A stretch of DNA of 64,000 nt from Clostridia bacterium (GCA_017429985.1 JAFRNW010000006.1:1-64000), one strand, 5' to 3'. Counted from the stretch's first letter, positions 44,028 to 53,227 are shown. Notes: generated by a model not told the origin, from the sequence alone. Numbers and translations: made by a program.

Positions 44028-44921
44028 CAGAATCCTTTCCATGTCTTCGGGGATCGGACAGACAAAATGCAGGTCCTCTCCCGTCATAGGATGCCTGAGC
44101 CACAGCTCATAGGAATGCAGCGCCGGTCTTTCGATCAGCGTTCTGTCCTCCGCGCCGTACATGAAATCCCCCGCAAGCGGATAACCGATGGACGACATGT
44201 GCACGCGGAGCTGGTGCGTCTTGCCCGTATACGGGATCAGGCGCAGTAGCGTAAAGTTTCCTGCGTAGGAAATCACCTCGTATCCCGTTCTAGCTTCGGG
44301 TCCTTTCTCCACGATCGTCCGCTTATAGCTGGCCTCGCCCGCAAAGTCAATGGCTCCGTAAATCTCGCCCGATTCAGGAATGACATGTCCTACCGCGATT
44401 CCGCGGTATTCTCTGCGGAACTCATCGGAATGCATCTTACGTTTAAGAAGCTCCTGTACGTACCCGTATTTCGCAACGGTCATGAGTCCTGTGGTCCCTT
44501 TATCGAGACGGCTGACGGGATGCGCGACATAGTCCGGTCCCAGATATGCCGCGAACGCGTGCTCCAGCGTCATTTCAGCGGGATTGATGGTTGGATGGAC
44601 GGAAATACCGTTTGGTTTGTTGACGATCAGCAGATACCGGTCCTCGTATACGATGTCGAGCGGAAACGGCACAGGTTCGGCGGTGCGTTTCAGCGGCTCG
44701 TCGGATATCAGAACGGAAACCTCGTCCCCTTCCTCTACCCTTCGCGTCGTCCTGACAGGCGACCCGTTCAGGAGCAGTCCGCGATCCACGCGCTTCAGCC
44801 TCGAAATCCTTCCCCCCGAAACCTCCAGCTCGTGCTTCAGAACGCTTTCCACCGTCGCGCCTTCCCGCTCTTTCGGAATGACAACGGACCTGTATTCAAT
44901 TGGCCGTCCTGCTCTTTCCAT
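44016..44921 (-). CDS. RluA-family RNA pseudouridine synthase
   Basis: This 301-residue protein isomerises uridine to pseudouridine in rRNA or tRNA. An N-terminal S4-like region has SRLKRVDRGLLLNG. The core has IVNKPNGISVHP, the catalytic Asp in HPVSRLDKGTTGLM near residue 130, and TGKTHQLRVHMSSIGYPLAGD. The start is the ATG at 44921, about 8 bases after AGGG. It is divergent from birA with only 15 bases between the two start codons. The exact target (RluB/C/D-type) cannot be set from sequence. Confidence 0.9.
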   Translation of the reverse strand: MERAGRPIEYRSVVIPKEREGATVESVLKHELEVSGGRISRLKRVDRGLLLNGSPVRTTRRVEEGDEVSVLISDEPLKRTAEPVPFPLDIVYEDRYLLIVNKPNGISVHPTINPAEMTLEHAFAAYLGPDYVAHPVSRLDKGTTGLMTVAKYGYVQELLKRKMHSDEFRREYRGIAVGHVIPESGEIYGAIDFAGEASYKRTIVEKGPEARTGYEVISYAGNFTLLRLIPYTGKTHQLRVHMSSIGYPLAGDFMYGAEDRTLIERPALHSYELWLRHPMTGEDLHFVCPIPEDMERILRLN

Positions 44922-44929
44922 GCTATAAT
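44900..44929 (+). promoter_or_regulatory. Promoter of birA (suggests a leaderless transcript)
   Basis: -35-like TTGGCC and perfect -10 TATAAT, 18 bases apart. The -10 ends 7 bases before the birA ATG, so transcription should start at or next to the start codon. The promoter lies within the first codons of the divergent RluA gene. Confidence 0.6.
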
Positions 44930-44936
44930 CCCTGTT

Positions 44937-45728
44937 ATGGAACTTGATCAACAAGCATTATACCATATCTCATCAGACAGTATTCTCACGCGCCTGAAGC
45001 CGGATATCCCGGATCTCAACGTGTTCTGCTTCGATACGGTCGATTCGACGAACGACGAAGCAAAACGGCGTTTCCGCACCGGTCTGAAAAACACGTCTCT
45101 TTTTGTCTCGGACACCCAGACAAACGGACGCGGCCGACGCGGAAGGTCGTTCTATTCCCCGTCCGCCACAGGGATCTACCTATCCCTGCTTTATCCACTG
45201 ACGGAGGGACAATCCGGTTTCCTCAGCTTTACCTCTAAGGCCGCAGTCGCAGTATGCCGGGCGCTGAACAGCGTGTATTCGGTCTCGCCGAAAATCAAAT
45301 GGGTGAACGATATCCTGCTTGACGGAAAGAAGATCGCAGGGATCCTCTGTGAATATGTGACGGATACGGAAAGCGGAGGTTCCGCGGTCGTCATCGGAAT
45401 CGGAATCAATCTTTCGACCGAGATCTTCCCAGAAGCGATATCGGATACTGCCGGTTCTGTGGGAAACCGTTCCGTGCCGAGAGAAATCATCACCGCTGCA
45501 GTTGCAAAAGAGCTGATCATGCTTCTGAATGACTCAGGGTCTTCCTATCTTGACGAATACCGCGCCTTAAGCCTCGTTATAGGCCGTCATATCGCTTACG
45601 AACGCAACGGACAAGTATTTACCGGTAAAGCCGTCTCAATCGATTCTGACGCCGCTCTGGTCGTTCTGAGAGACGACGGCAGGACCGACGTTCTCAATAC
45701 GGGCGAGATCACCGTACGAACCGCCTGA
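44937..45728 (+). CDS. birA: Biotin-protein ligase (no DNA-binding domain)
   Basis: The 263-residue enzyme joins biotin to carboxylase carrier domains via biotinyl-AMP. Motifs are FDTVDSTNDEA, the biotin loop GRGRRGRSFYSP (Phe where Trp is common), KWVNDILLDGKKIAGIL and GIGINLS. An SH3-like C-terminal domain follows. It starts directly in the catalytic domain, so it lacks the helix-turn-helix of bifunctional BirA and should not repress biotin genes. No Shine-Dalgarno precedes the ATG, while a TATAAT ends 7 bases upstream. Confidence 0.92.
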   Translation: MELDQQALYHISSDSILTRLKPDIPDLNVFCFDTVDSTNDEAKRRFRTGLKNTSLFVSDTQTNGRGRRGRSFYSPSATGIYLSLLYPLTEGQSGFLSFTSKAAVAVCRALNSVYSVSPKIKWVNDILLDGKKIAGILCEYVTDTESGGSAVVIGIGINLSTEIFPEAISDTAGSVGNRSVPREIITAAVAKELIMLLNDSGSSYLDEYRALSLVIGRHIAYERNGQVFTGKAVSIDSDAALVVLRDDGRTDVLNTGEITVRTA

Positions 45729-45773
45729 CTGCAGATCCCACTGAAGTTTTCAACTTTATCACAATTAAAACAG

Positions 45774-45801
45774 TTGCTATTTGCATGACCGAGGCTATAA
45801 T
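45774..45801 (+). promoter_or_regulatory. Promoter of htpG
   Basis: -35 TTGCTA and perfect -10 TATAAT, 16 bases apart; the start should fall at the first bases of the CIRCE element. Confidence 0.75.
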
Positions 45802-45805
45802 ATTA

Positions 45806-45832
45806 TTAGCACTCTAATATGTTGAGTGCTAA
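45806..45832 (+). promoter_or_regulatory. CIRCE operator (HrcA site)
   Basis: TTAGCACTC-N9-GAGTGCTAA matches the CIRCE consensus exactly, with the correct 9-base spacer. It begins 4 bases after the -10 box, so HrcA would block initiation of htpG under non-stress conditions. Confidence 0.95.
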
Positions 45833-45851
45833 TATAGAAAGAAAGCGTGAT

Positions 45852-47744
45852 ATGCAAATGGCACTTCAGAAATTCAAAGCAGAATCAGAACGTCTCCTTG
45901 ATCTGATGATCAATTCCATCTATACACATAAAGAGATCTTCCTCCGCGAACTGATCAGCAACGCGAGCGACGCGATCGATAAGCTTTACTACCGTTCCCT
46001 GACCGGCGAAGGAAACACGGGAATGAACCGGGACGACTTCCATATCGATATTACAGTCGACAAGGACAAGCACACGCTGACGGTCTCCGACAACGGCTGC
46101 GGCATGTCGAGAGAGGAACTCGTCAAGAATCTCGGAACGATCGCGGACAGCGGAACGTTCCGTTTCAAAGCCGACCATGACCTCAAGGGATCCGATACGG
46201 AGATCATCGGTCAGTTCGGCGTAGGCTTCTATTCCGCGTTCATGGTCTCGAAAGAGGTCAACGTCGTCAGCAAAGCATTCGGCTCCGACACGGCAAACCG
46301 CTGGTCCAGCAAAGGCACTTCCGGTTTCTCCGTCACTGAAGCGGAAAAGGACGGTTTCGGCACGGACGTCATCCTTACCCTGAAGGATGATACGGAGGAA
46401 GAGCATTATTCCGATTTCCTTGACGAATACCGGATCAAGGCCCTTGTGACCAAGTATTCCTCGTATATCCGCTACCCGATCCGCATGGAGGTCACGAAAT
46501 ACCGCAAAAAGGAAGGCTCCGAGGAATACGAGCCCTATACCGAGATCGATACCCTGAATTCCATGATACCAATCTGGAAACGCCCCAAGGCTTCCATCAC
46601 GGAGGACGAGTACAACAGTTTCTATACCGACAAATTCTCCGATTTCGAGAAACCCCTGCATGTGATCCATACGAGCGCGGAAGGCCTCGTGAGCTACAAT
46701 ACGCTGCTCTTCATCCCCTCCCATGCTCCGTACGACTATTACAGCAAGGCATACGAGAAAGGTCTGCAGCTCTATTCCAACGGTGTTCTGATCATGGATA
46801 AATGCGAGGATCTGCTTCCGGATTACTTCAGCTTCGTCAAGGGTCTGGTCGACTCCCCCGACCTTTCCCTGAACATTTCGCGTGAAATGCTGCAGCACGA
46901 CCGCCAGCTGAAGATCATCGCGACGAACATTGAAAAGCGGATCAAGAGCGAGCTCGAATCGCTTCTCAAGAACAGCAGGGAGAAATACGAGACGTTCTAC
47001 AAAGCGTTCGGACTGCAGCTCAAATACGGCGCATACATGGACTACGGAATGCACAGCGATATGCTGAAGGATCTGCTGATGTTCCATTCCATGCGTCAGG
47101 ACAAAATGATCACGCTGCAGGAATACGTGGACAATATGCCGGAGGATCAGAAGGAGATCTACTACGCATGCGGTCAGACGGTCACCGGTATCAAGGCGAT
47201 GCCGCAGCTCGACCGTCTGCAGGAGAAAGGCTACGACGTGCTGTTCCTGACAGACGACGTCGACGAGTTCACCGTCACCATCCTCCACCAATATGCGGAA
47301 AAACCGTTCAAATCGGTCTCAAGCGGCGATCTGGACATCGAAACAGAAGATGAAAAGAAAGCGTCTGAAAAGCTTGCAGAGGACAATAAATCCCTGCTCG
47401 ATGAGATCCGGGAAGCGCTTGCAGGAAAGGTCAAAGACGTAAAGATCAGCTCCAGGCTGAAAGACCACGCCGTCTGCATCTCGTCGGAAGGCCCTCTGAC
47501 CGTCGGAATGGAAAAAGTCCTGAACGCGATGCCGACCGAAAACAAGCTGAAAGCGGACCGCATTCTCGAAATCAACAGCGGACACCCCGTATTTGAAAAG
47601 CTCAAGGCTCTTCACGAAAGCAATGATACACAGAAACTGAAGGATCTGAGCGACGTCCTGTACGTCCAGGCACAGCTGATCGAAGGGATCCTGCCGGAAG
47701 ATCCGGCGGACTACGTGGAAAAAACCCTCTCCATGCTGTCTTAA
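45852..47744 (+). CDS. htpG: Chaperone HtpG (Hsp90)
   Basis: The 630-residue ATP-dependent chaperone has the GHKL ATPase N-terminal domain, with FLRELISNASDAIDKL, the DNGCGMS loop and IGQFGVGFYSAFMV. The middle domain has LYSNGVLIMDKCEDLLPDYF and DSPDLSLNISREMLQ, and a C-terminal dimer domain follows. Lengths and order are those of bacterial HtpG. I use the ATG at 45852 (MQMALQKFKAES); 45858 is possible, and the ribosome site is weak. An in-frame upstream ATG lies inside CIRCE and is rejected. Confidence 0.95.
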   Translation: MQMALQKFKAESERLLDLMINSIYTHKEIFLRELISNASDAIDKLYYRSLTGEGNTGMNRDDFHIDITVDKDKHTLTVSDNGCGMSREELVKNLGTIADSGTFRFKADHDLKGSDTEIIGQFGVGFYSAFMVSKEVNVVSKAFGSDTANRWSSKGTSGFSVTEAEKDGFGTDVILTLKDDTEEEHYSDFLDEYRIKALVTKYSSYIRYPIRMEVTKYRKKEGSEEYEPYTEIDTLNSMIPIWKRPKASITEDEYNSFYTDKFSDFEKPLHVIHTSAEGLVSYNTLLFIPSHAPYDYYSKAYEKGLQLYSNGVLIMDKCEDLLPDYFSFVKGLVDSPDLSLNISREMLQHDRQLKIIATNIEKRIKSELESLLKNSREKYETFYKAFGLQLKYGAYMDYGMHSDMLKDLLMFHSMRQDKMITLQEYVDNMPEDQKEIYYACGQTVTGIKAMPQLDRLQEKGYDVLFLTDDVDEFTVTILHQYAEKPFKSVSSGDLDIETEDEKKASEKLAEDNKSLLDEIREALAGKVKDVKISSRLKDHAVCISSEGPLTVGMEKVLNAMPTENKLKADRILEINSGHPVFEKLKALHESNDTQKLKDLSDVLYVQAQLIEGILPEDPADYVEKTLSMLS

Positions 47745-47763
47745 CCGTAAAGAAAAGAGATAC

Positions 47764-47795
47764 GATCCATCGGATTTGATCCGGTGGATCTTTTT
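47764..47795 (+). terminator. Terminator of htpG
   Basis: An 11-bp hairpin GATCCATCGGA/TCCGGTGGATC (one wobble) with a 5-base loop is followed by TTTTTC, 20 bases after the stop. Confidence 0.85.
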
Positions 47796-47856
47796 CATGT
47801 CAGCATATTCGAAATGAGGAATGTCGGAAGAATTGTAATCCCTCCTGTTCAGGCAG

Positions 47857-47883
47857 GAAAAAAGCGGCGCAAACACGCCGCTT
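47857..47883 (-). terminator. Terminator of murI
   Basis: The 8-bp arms AAGCGGCG/CGCCGCTT are followed on the minus strand by six or more T, 17 bases after the murI stop. Confidence 0.85.
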
Positions 47884-47900
47884 CTCATTTTCCATTCCGT

Positions 47901-48716
47901 TCAGTATTTGTCGATATCCACCCGCCGCACATCCTGGACGATCTCCGAACCGAGGAACACGGAGGCAAGCGCTTTGAAATCCGCCGCGCTGTCGGATACA
48001 TAGTAGGAAACGGTGCCGCTCCCCTCCCTGTCTGACAGCAGCTCGCTCTTGAAAAGGTGTTCGCGCAGCGCAAGGGACGACTCGAGCCCTGTATCGATCA
48101 GACGCACCCCGTCGCCAAGATACGCACCGATCGCGTCTGTTAGCAAGGGATAGTGCGTGCATCCGAGGATCACGGTATCCACTTCCGCCCGCACCATTTC
48201 GGAAAGGTATTCGTCGATCAGGCAGGAAAGGACCGGATCTCCGGGGTGGACCCTTCCGTCCTCTACCAGCGGGACAAAAAGCGGGCACGCCTTGGAAAAG
48301 ACTTCGATCTCCCTGTTCAGGTAACGGATCATTTCCGCATAGGACCCGCTCCGTACGGTCGCTTTCGTTCCGATGATGCCGATCCTTTTGTTCCTAGTCG
48401 CTTTCAGCGCGGCGGCAACAGCGGGCTCGACTACGCCGTATACGGGGAGATCGTATTCCCGCATCAGAATGGGAAGCGCAGTCGTGGACACGGTCCCGCA
48501 CGCGATTAGGATCGCTTTCGGATCGAACTGCATCAGAAAGGACATGTCCTGTCTTGCGTATTTCACGATGGTATCGGACGATCTTGCGCCGTACGGCACT
48601 CTTCCGGTGTCCCCGAAATACACGATGTTTTCGTTGGGAACAAGCCTGACGAGCTGCCTCAGCGCAGTCAGCCCTCCCATTCCGGAATCAAATACGCCGA
48701 TAGGTCTGTTATCCAT
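47901..48716 (-). CDS. murI: Glutamate racemase
   Basis: This 271-residue cofactor-free racemase supplies D-glutamate for peptidoglycan. The N terminus is IGVFDSGMGGLTALRQL, followed by YFGDTGRVPYG. The first catalytic Cys is in ILIACGTVSTTAL near residue 73 and the second in ILGCTHYPLL near 185. The first motif reads ACGT where ACNT is usual; the Cys is kept. The start follows the LRR lipoprotein gene by 12 bases in the same direction, so the two form an operon. There is no clear ribosome site beyond GAGGCG. Confidence 0.92.
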   Translation of the reverse strand: MDNRPIGVFDSGMGGLTALRQLVRLVPNENIVYFGDTGRVPYGARSSDTIVKYARQDMSFLMQFDPKAILIACGTVSTTALPILMREYDLPVYGVVEPAVAAALKATRNKRIGIIGTKATVRSGSYAEMIRYLNREIEVFSKACPLFVPLVEDGRVHPGDPVLSCLIDEYLSEMVRAEVDTVILGCTHYPLLTDAIGAYLGDGVRLIDTGLESSLALREHLFKSELLSDREGSGTVSYYVSDSAADFKALASVFLGSEIVQDVRRVDIDKY

Positions 48717-48728
48717 ATAAAACGCCTC

Positions 48729-50189
48729 TCAGTTTATCCCTTTGACGCCTTCGTCCAGGTCGTAATAATGCCTTGACACGATCGTACGGTCCACGATCAG
48801 GCTGTGTTCCGTATTGCTCCATCCGCGTGTCGCGCTGGACTCATCGAACACGAACAGCGTATTGGGAAGCGACGATCTGACGCTGTCCTGCTGTACAAGG
48901 TCTTCCGAGCAGGGATTTTTGGACAGATGCACGAACTGCAGGCTCGGGCAGGTGGAAAGCGGAGACATATCTCCGATCTGGTTGCCGGAAAGATTCACGT
49001 CCCGCAGGTTCTGTAGTCCCGCAAGCGGTGAAATATCCGTAATGCCGTTGTTGTAAAGCGCGAGATACTGCAGATTCGGAAGTTCCGCGATCGGAGAAAG
49101 ATCCGTCACCGCATTGTTCCCGAGCAGAAGAACGCGGAGTTCCGGAAGCCCGGAAAGAAAACCGAGGTCGGTGATATGCTGGCGGGTCAGGTCGACCGCT
49201 TTCAGGTTCCTGCAGTAGCGGAGGCCGTCGAGCTGGGAGCTCTTCAGCATTCCCTTCAGTCCGGTCCCGTCGAAGACCTCCACGTCCGTGCGGACGCTGA
49301 GCGCCGAAATGCGCACCATCCATACGAACATCGTATCCGGATACAGATCGGATATCGTTTCCATGGCGGCGTTTTCAAAGCCGTGCGTGGAGACGTCCAC
49401 ATACGCTGGATGCATGAAACAGCCGGTCAGCTCGATCAGATCGTCCAGCCCATTGAAATACAGTCTCGTAAAATCAAGCTTTGTATCGGTGCTTTTGAAC
49501 GATCCGTCTCCGAAATAGACGTTCCAGTAGAACGTGATATCCGGGTAGGAAGCATGAAGCTCATACTTTTCGCTGTTGTCAAGCGGGCAGCCGATCAGAT
49601 TGACGTCCGTCAGATTGGGATGATCGTCGAGAGCGGCTTTCAGTTCCGGAAGTCTGATCCGTTTGTCCGAAAGATCCAGGTAGGTATCCAGATTCGAGAC
49701 TTCCTCGCCGAACAGCGTTTCACTGTAGCAGACAACGCATTCCGGATGGTCGGCGGCGAACTGCTTCAGTTCGTCCACGCATTCGCTGCCCCGCGCGTCA
49801 ACCGTCTGCAGCGATCTCAGAAGTGAAAGCTTTTTCACGTCCGCAGGCGTCAGAGCGGAAGAAACGACGGAAACGGCGTCGGAAGGATACTTCTGCCCCG
49901 CGATCTCGATCTCAAACCGGATGTCGCAGTCCGGGTAGAGAGCCCAAATCTGTTTAAGATAATCGGGATCCGGTTCCTGGGATCCGAAATCGAGAGATGT
50001 GAGCGAATCATAGGACTTCAGCTCTTCAAGGTCCGGAAGCCTGTCCTCCGATACGACGGATACGGGTTTGGTTCCGTCCGGTTCCGCGTCGGCGGGAGCC
50101 GGCTTGCACGCAGACACGGAAAGGCACAGCGCTGCGGTCAGAACAGCCGTCCGTACGATGATGCTCTTTTTTCCATTTATACTCAGCAA
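48729..50189 (-). CDS. Leucine-rich-repeat lipoprotein
   Basis: This 486-residue surface protein of unknown function has a signal peptide with lipobox SVSAC (Cys28). A middle region is built of irregular Leu/Asp-containing units separated by YPDxxF phrases (ALYPDCDIRF, SYPDITFYW, DLYPDTMFVW). A C-terminal run of about four internalin-type 22-residue repeats follows (ITDLGFLSGLPELRVLLLG, then VTDLSPIAELPNLQYLALY). The start is TTG at 50189, with GAAGG about 11 bases upstream; no better start was found. It is followed by murI, and its promoter carries a strong palindrome. Confidence 0.82.
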   Translation of the reverse strand: MLSINGKKSIIVRTAVLTAALCLSVSACKPAPADAEPDGTKPVSVVSEDRLPDLEELKSYDSLTSLDFGSQEPDPDYLKQIWALYPDCDIRFEIEIAGQKYPSDAVSVVSSALTPADVKKLSLLRSLQTVDARGSECVDELKQFAADHPECVVCYSETLFGEEVSNLDTYLDLSDKRIRLPELKAALDDHPNLTDVNLIGCPLDNSEKYELHASYPDITFYWNVYFGDGSFKSTDTKLDFTRLYFNGLDDLIELTGCFMHPAYVDVSTHGFENAAMETISDLYPDTMFVWMVRISALSVRTDVEVFDGTGLKGMLKSSQLDGLRYCRNLKAVDLTRQHITDLGFLSGLPELRVLLLGNNAVTDLSPIAELPNLQYLALYNNGITDISPLAGLQNLRDVNLSGNQIGDMSPLSTCPSLQFVHLSKNPCSEDLVQQDSVRSSLPNTLFVFDESSATRGWSNTEHSLIVDRTIVSRHYYDLDEGVKGIN

Positions 50190-50219
50190 CGTCAGAAAAA
50201 CCTTCAGTCAAAAAATAAA

Positions 50220-50248
50220 CTTTGACTATTATAACACCATAGTCAAAG
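50220..50248 (-). promoter_or_regulatory. Promoter with palindromic operator, LRR-murI operon
   Basis: Perfect 10-bp arms CTTTGACTAT/ATAGTCAAAG with a 9-base spacer enclose the -10 TATAAT (50233-50228 on the minus strand). The -35 is weak (TTTACT, 18 bases). A further TTTGACT half-site lies just downstream. A repressor or activator dimer is likely to bind; the regulator is unknown. Confidence 0.65.
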
Positions 50249-50266
50249 CAAGTAAATCGAATGAAT

Positions 50267-50288
50267 CAGGCAGCCTTGCGGCTGCCTG
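50267..50288 (-). terminator. Hairpin ending the ribosomal gene cluster
   Basis: The 9-bp arms CAGGCAGCC/GGCTGCCTG enclose a GCAA tetraloop on the minus strand, 11 bases after rplQ. The following T tract is broken (ATTCATTCG), so termination may be partial. Confidence 0.65.
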
Positions 50289-50299
50289 TACAAAACCGG

Positions 50300-50806
50300 T
50301 CAGATGATCTCGAGAACGACCATCTCGGCTGCATCGCCGCGGCGCGGTCCGAGCTTATACATGCGCGTATAGCCGCCCTTCTTGCCTTCTCCGATGCGTT
50401 TGTCGACTCTGGGCGCGATGTCCTGGAAGAGCTTCTCCACAACAGGATGCGTGCGCTCCGCGGTACGCTTCTTGTATTCGACCTTGTTCTCATCCTTGGC
50501 CTTCTGCTCGGGAACGTCATAGAGATAAGACATGATCTGACGCCGTGCGGCGAGTTTGGAAGGCTTGTCGACCTTCTTCTCGACCTTCACGACCTGGGAT
50601 TTCTCGTTGCGAGTTTCCTTCTCAACGGTTTCGGTATTATTGTATTCCTTAACTGCAAGCGTAATCAGTTTTTCAGCAATCGAGCGAACTTCCTTTGCGC
50701 GCGCTTCGGTGGTAACGATCTTGCCGTTCCAGATCAAAGCGGTGGTAAGGTTACGCAGGATCGCGGCTCTCTGATCAACACTTCTGCCAAGCTTACGGTT
50801 TGCCAT
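50300..50806 (-). CDS. rplQ: 50S ribosomal protein L17
   Basis: At 168 residues it is longer than the roughly 115-130 of typical L17. The conserved start [17 protein letters not shown] and end [20 protein letters not shown] are intact. The extra length is a charged insert of about 30 residues (about 55-85, rich in Glu and Lys) and a second short insert near 100-118. L17 sits near the exit tunnel of the large subunit. It is the last gene of the cluster, 13 bases after rpoA, with AGGAGGA before the ATG. Confidence 0.95.
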   Translation of the reverse strand: MANRKLGRSVDQRAAILRNLTTALIWNGKIVTTEARAKEVRSIAEKLITLAVKEYNNTETVEKETRNEKSQVVKVEKKVDKPSKLAARRQIMSYLYDVPEQKAKDENKVEYKKRTAERTHPVVEKLFQDIAPRVDKRIGEGKKGGYTRMYKLGPRRGDAAEMVVLEII

Positions 50807-50819
50807 GTGTCAGTCCTCC

Positions 50820-51761
50820 TCAATCCTCTTTTGTGCGCAATGAAAGTCCGAGCGCACTCAGTTTCTGCTGTACTTCCTCCAGGGACTTGCGTCCGAGGTT
50901 CCGTACTTTCATCATTTCTTCCTCATCCTTCTGGACGAGCTCCTCAACCGTGTTGATTGCGGCACGCTTGAGACAGTTGTAGGAACGAACGGAAAGATCC
51001 AGATCTTCGATGTTCATTTCGAGGATCTTCTCCTTCTTGCTTTCTTCCTTTTCGATCAGAATATCACCGTTCTGCACGTAATCCGTGAGGTTGATGAACA
51101 GAGACAGGTGCTCTGTCAGGATCCTCGCAGCCAGGGAAGCGGCTTCGTCAGGATCGATCGTTCCGTCTGTCCAGATCTCGAGCGTGAGCTTGTCATAGTC
51201 GGTGATCTGGCCGACACGGGTGTTCTCCACGGTGAAGTTCACCTTCGTGATCGGAGTGAAAATGGAATCGATCGCAATCTGGCCGATCGGCATGTCGGGC
51301 TTCTTGTTCTTTTCAACGGAAACGTAGCCGCGTCCGTGCTCGATCATGATCTCCATGTGGAGACGCGCGTCCGTGTCCAGAGTCGCAAGATGCAGCTCGG
51401 GATTGATGATCTCCACGTCCGAGTCCGCGATGATATCGTCAGCGGTCACTTCGCAGGGACCGACAGCGTCGACGATCACTTTCTTCGGCTCGTCGCAGTG
51501 AAGTTTGCAGCACAGTTCCTTCAGGTTCAGGATGATCTCCGTAACGTCTTCCTTCACGCCCTCAATGGTAGAGAACTCATGAAGAACTCCGTCGATCTGA
51601 ACGGAAGTAACAGCGACACCGGGAAGGCTTGAAATCAGTACTCGGCGCATGGAATTGCCGAGTGTGGTACCAAATCCGCGCTCCAAGGGTTCTACGACAA
51701 ACTTGCCGTAGCGGTCCGAAGATTCCACGCATTCGAGTTTGGGTTTTTCAAATTCTAGCAA
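50820..51761 (-). CDS. rpoA: RNA polymerase alpha subunit
   Basis: The 313 residues have both standard domains. The N-terminal assembly domain has [23 protein letters not shown]. The C-terminal DNA/activator-binding domain has [22 protein letters not shown] and [11 protein letters not shown]. It lies between rpsD and rplQ as usual. Confidence 0.97.
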   Translation of the reverse strand: MLEFEKPKLECVESSDRYGKFVVEPLERGFGTTLGNSMRRVLISSLPGVAVTSVQIDGVLHEFSTIEGVKEDVTEIILNLKELCCKLHCDEPKKVIVDAVGPCEVTADDIIADSDVEIINPELHLATLDTDARLHMEIMIEHGRGYVSVEKNKKPDMPIGQIAIDSIFTPITKVNFTVENTRVGQITDYDKLTLEIWTDGTIDPDEAASLAARILTEHLSLFINLTDYVQNGDILIEKEESKKEKILEMNIEDLDLSVRSYNCLKRAAINTVEELVQKDEEEMMKVRNLGRKSLEEVQQKLSALGLSLRTKED

Positions 51762-51799
51762 TGGTTTACCCTCCTTCGTTTTGGTCGTGTTCCAAGTTA

Positions 51800-52426
51800 T
51801 TACCTGGAGTAGTACTCAACGATCAGATGCTCTTCGATCGTCAGATCGATATCGTCACGTGCCGGAAGAGCAACGACTTTTCCGTTCAGCGTATCCGCGT
51901 CGAACTCAAGCCACTTCGGAATCGTTCTGCTCGCGCCCTGCTCCTTGAGGGTCTTGAAGAACTCGATGTCGCGGGATTTCTCACGGATCGAGATCACGTC
52001 GCCGACATTGACCTGATAGGAAGCGATGTCAACCTTCTTGCCGTTCACGCTGACATGGCCGTGGGTGACCATCTGGCGGGCCATCGGCCTGGAATCACCG
52101 AAATTGAGACGGTATGCGACATTGTCAAGACGGCGCTCGATCAATGAAAGCATATTCTCACCGGTAACACCGCGCATGTTGCTCGCGATGTCGTAATACT
52201 TCCTGAACTGGGATTCGAGGATGCCGTATGCGCGGCGGACCTTCTGCTTCTCGCGAAGCTGGATGCCGTATTCGGACTGTTTTCTGCGTCCCTGTCCGTG
52301 CATTCCCGGCGGTGTGTGGCGTTTTGCTATCGCGCACTTATCTGTAAAGCAGCGGTCGCCCTTGAGGAACAGCTTAGCGCCCTCTCTGCGGCATTGTCTG
52401 CAGACGGAACCAGTATATCTAGCCAT
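51800..52426 (-). CDS. rpsD: 30S ribosomal protein S4
   Basis: A 208-residue 16S rRNA-binding protein. CRQCRREG and the downstream CFTDKC supply a four-Cys zinc site, so this is the zinc-containing S4 type. The S4 RNA-binding domain has [16 protein letters not shown] and [16 protein letters not shown]. In Bacillus rpsD is a separate unit; here it stays in the alpha operon. Confidence 0.96.
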   Translation of the reverse strand: MARYTGSVCRQCRREGAKLFLKGDRCFTDKCAIAKRHTPPGMHGQGRRKQSEYGIQLREKQKVRRAYGILESQFRKYYDIASNMRGVTGENMLSLIERRLDNVAYRLNFGDSRPMARQMVTHGHVSVNGKKVDIASYQVNVGDVISIREKSRDIEFFKTLKEQGASRTIPKWLEFDADTLNGKVVALPARDDIDLTIEEHLIVEYYSR

Positions 52427-52441
52427 AGCTGTTTCCCCTCC

Positions 52442-52843
52442 TTAAACTCTTCTACGTTTCGGCGGACGGCATCCGTTGTGCGGGATGGGCGTCACGTCCT
52501 TGATCATGTTCACTTCAAGACCGGCGGTCTGAAGGGCGCGGATCGCGCTCTCACGGCCGGAGCCGGGGCCCTGAACATAAACTTCCACTGTTCTCATGCC
52601 GTGGTCGACGGCGCCGCGTGCGGCGGTCTCCGCAGCGGACTGCGCTGCGAACGGCGTGGATTTCTTGGATCCGCGGAAGCCGAGTGAACCTGCGCTGGAC
52701 CAGGAAACGGCATTGCCCTGCATATCCGTGATCGTTACAAGCGTATTGTTGAAAGACGAACGGATATGAGCCTGACCGCGCTCTACATTTTTCTTCTCAC
52801 GACGTTTGCGGGAAGTTGCGGTTTTCTTGATCTTTGTTGCCAT
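52442..52843 (-). CDS. rpsK: 30S ribosomal protein S11
   Basis: 133 residues with the family core [37 protein letters not shown] and the C-terminal [18 protein letters not shown]. It forms part of the platform of the small subunit. The start has GGAGG upstream and 15 bases separate it from rpsM. Confidence 0.97.
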   Translation of the reverse strand: MATKIKKTATSRKRREKKNVERGQAHIRSSFNNTLVTITDMQGNAVSWSSAGSLGFRGSKKSTPFAAQSAAETAARGAVDHGMRTVEVYVQGPGSGRESAIRALQTAGLEVNMIKDVTPIPHNGCRPPKRRRV

Positions 52844-52858
52844 TACTTGCTTCCTCCC

Positions 52859-53227
52859 TTATTTCTTCCTGCCGCCCTGCGTACGCTTCGGTCCCTTGCG
52901 GGTACGGGCATTCTGTTTTGTGCTCTGCCCGCGGACAGGCAGACCTTTACGGTGACGCACGCCCCTGTAGCATCCGTTCTCGATCAGACGCTTGATGCTC
53001 ATAGAGGTTTCACGTCTCAAATCGCCCTCAACCTTGAGGTTGTGGTCGATATATTCTCTGAGCTTGTTGACATCGCTCTCGGAAAGATCGCGGACACGGA
53101 TGTCAGGATCGACACCGGTGTTAGCAAGGATATCCTGAGCAGTTTTGAGACCGATACCGAAGATGTAGGTTAAACCGATTTCAACCCTTTTATCTCTCGG
53201 GAGGTCAACGCCAGCAATACGTGCCAT
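52859..53227 (-). CDS. rpsM: 30S ribosomal protein S13
   Basis: 122 residues with [21 protein letters not shown], the helix-two-turn-helix region and the basic tail [16 protein letters not shown]. It contacts the head of the 30S subunit and P-site tRNA. A 108-base gap with a structured RNA element lies between it and rpmJ. Confidence 0.97.
   Translation of the reverse strand: MARIAGVDLPRDKRVEIGLTYIFGIGLKTAQDILANTGVDPDIRVRDLSESDVNKLREYIDHNLKVEGDLRRETSMSIKRLIENGCYRGVRHRKGLPVRGQSTKQNARTRKGPKRTQGGRKK

Noticed and set aside
45885-47291. 468-codon minus-strand frame opposite htpG
   Set aside because: Antisense shadow of a conserved chaperone gene.
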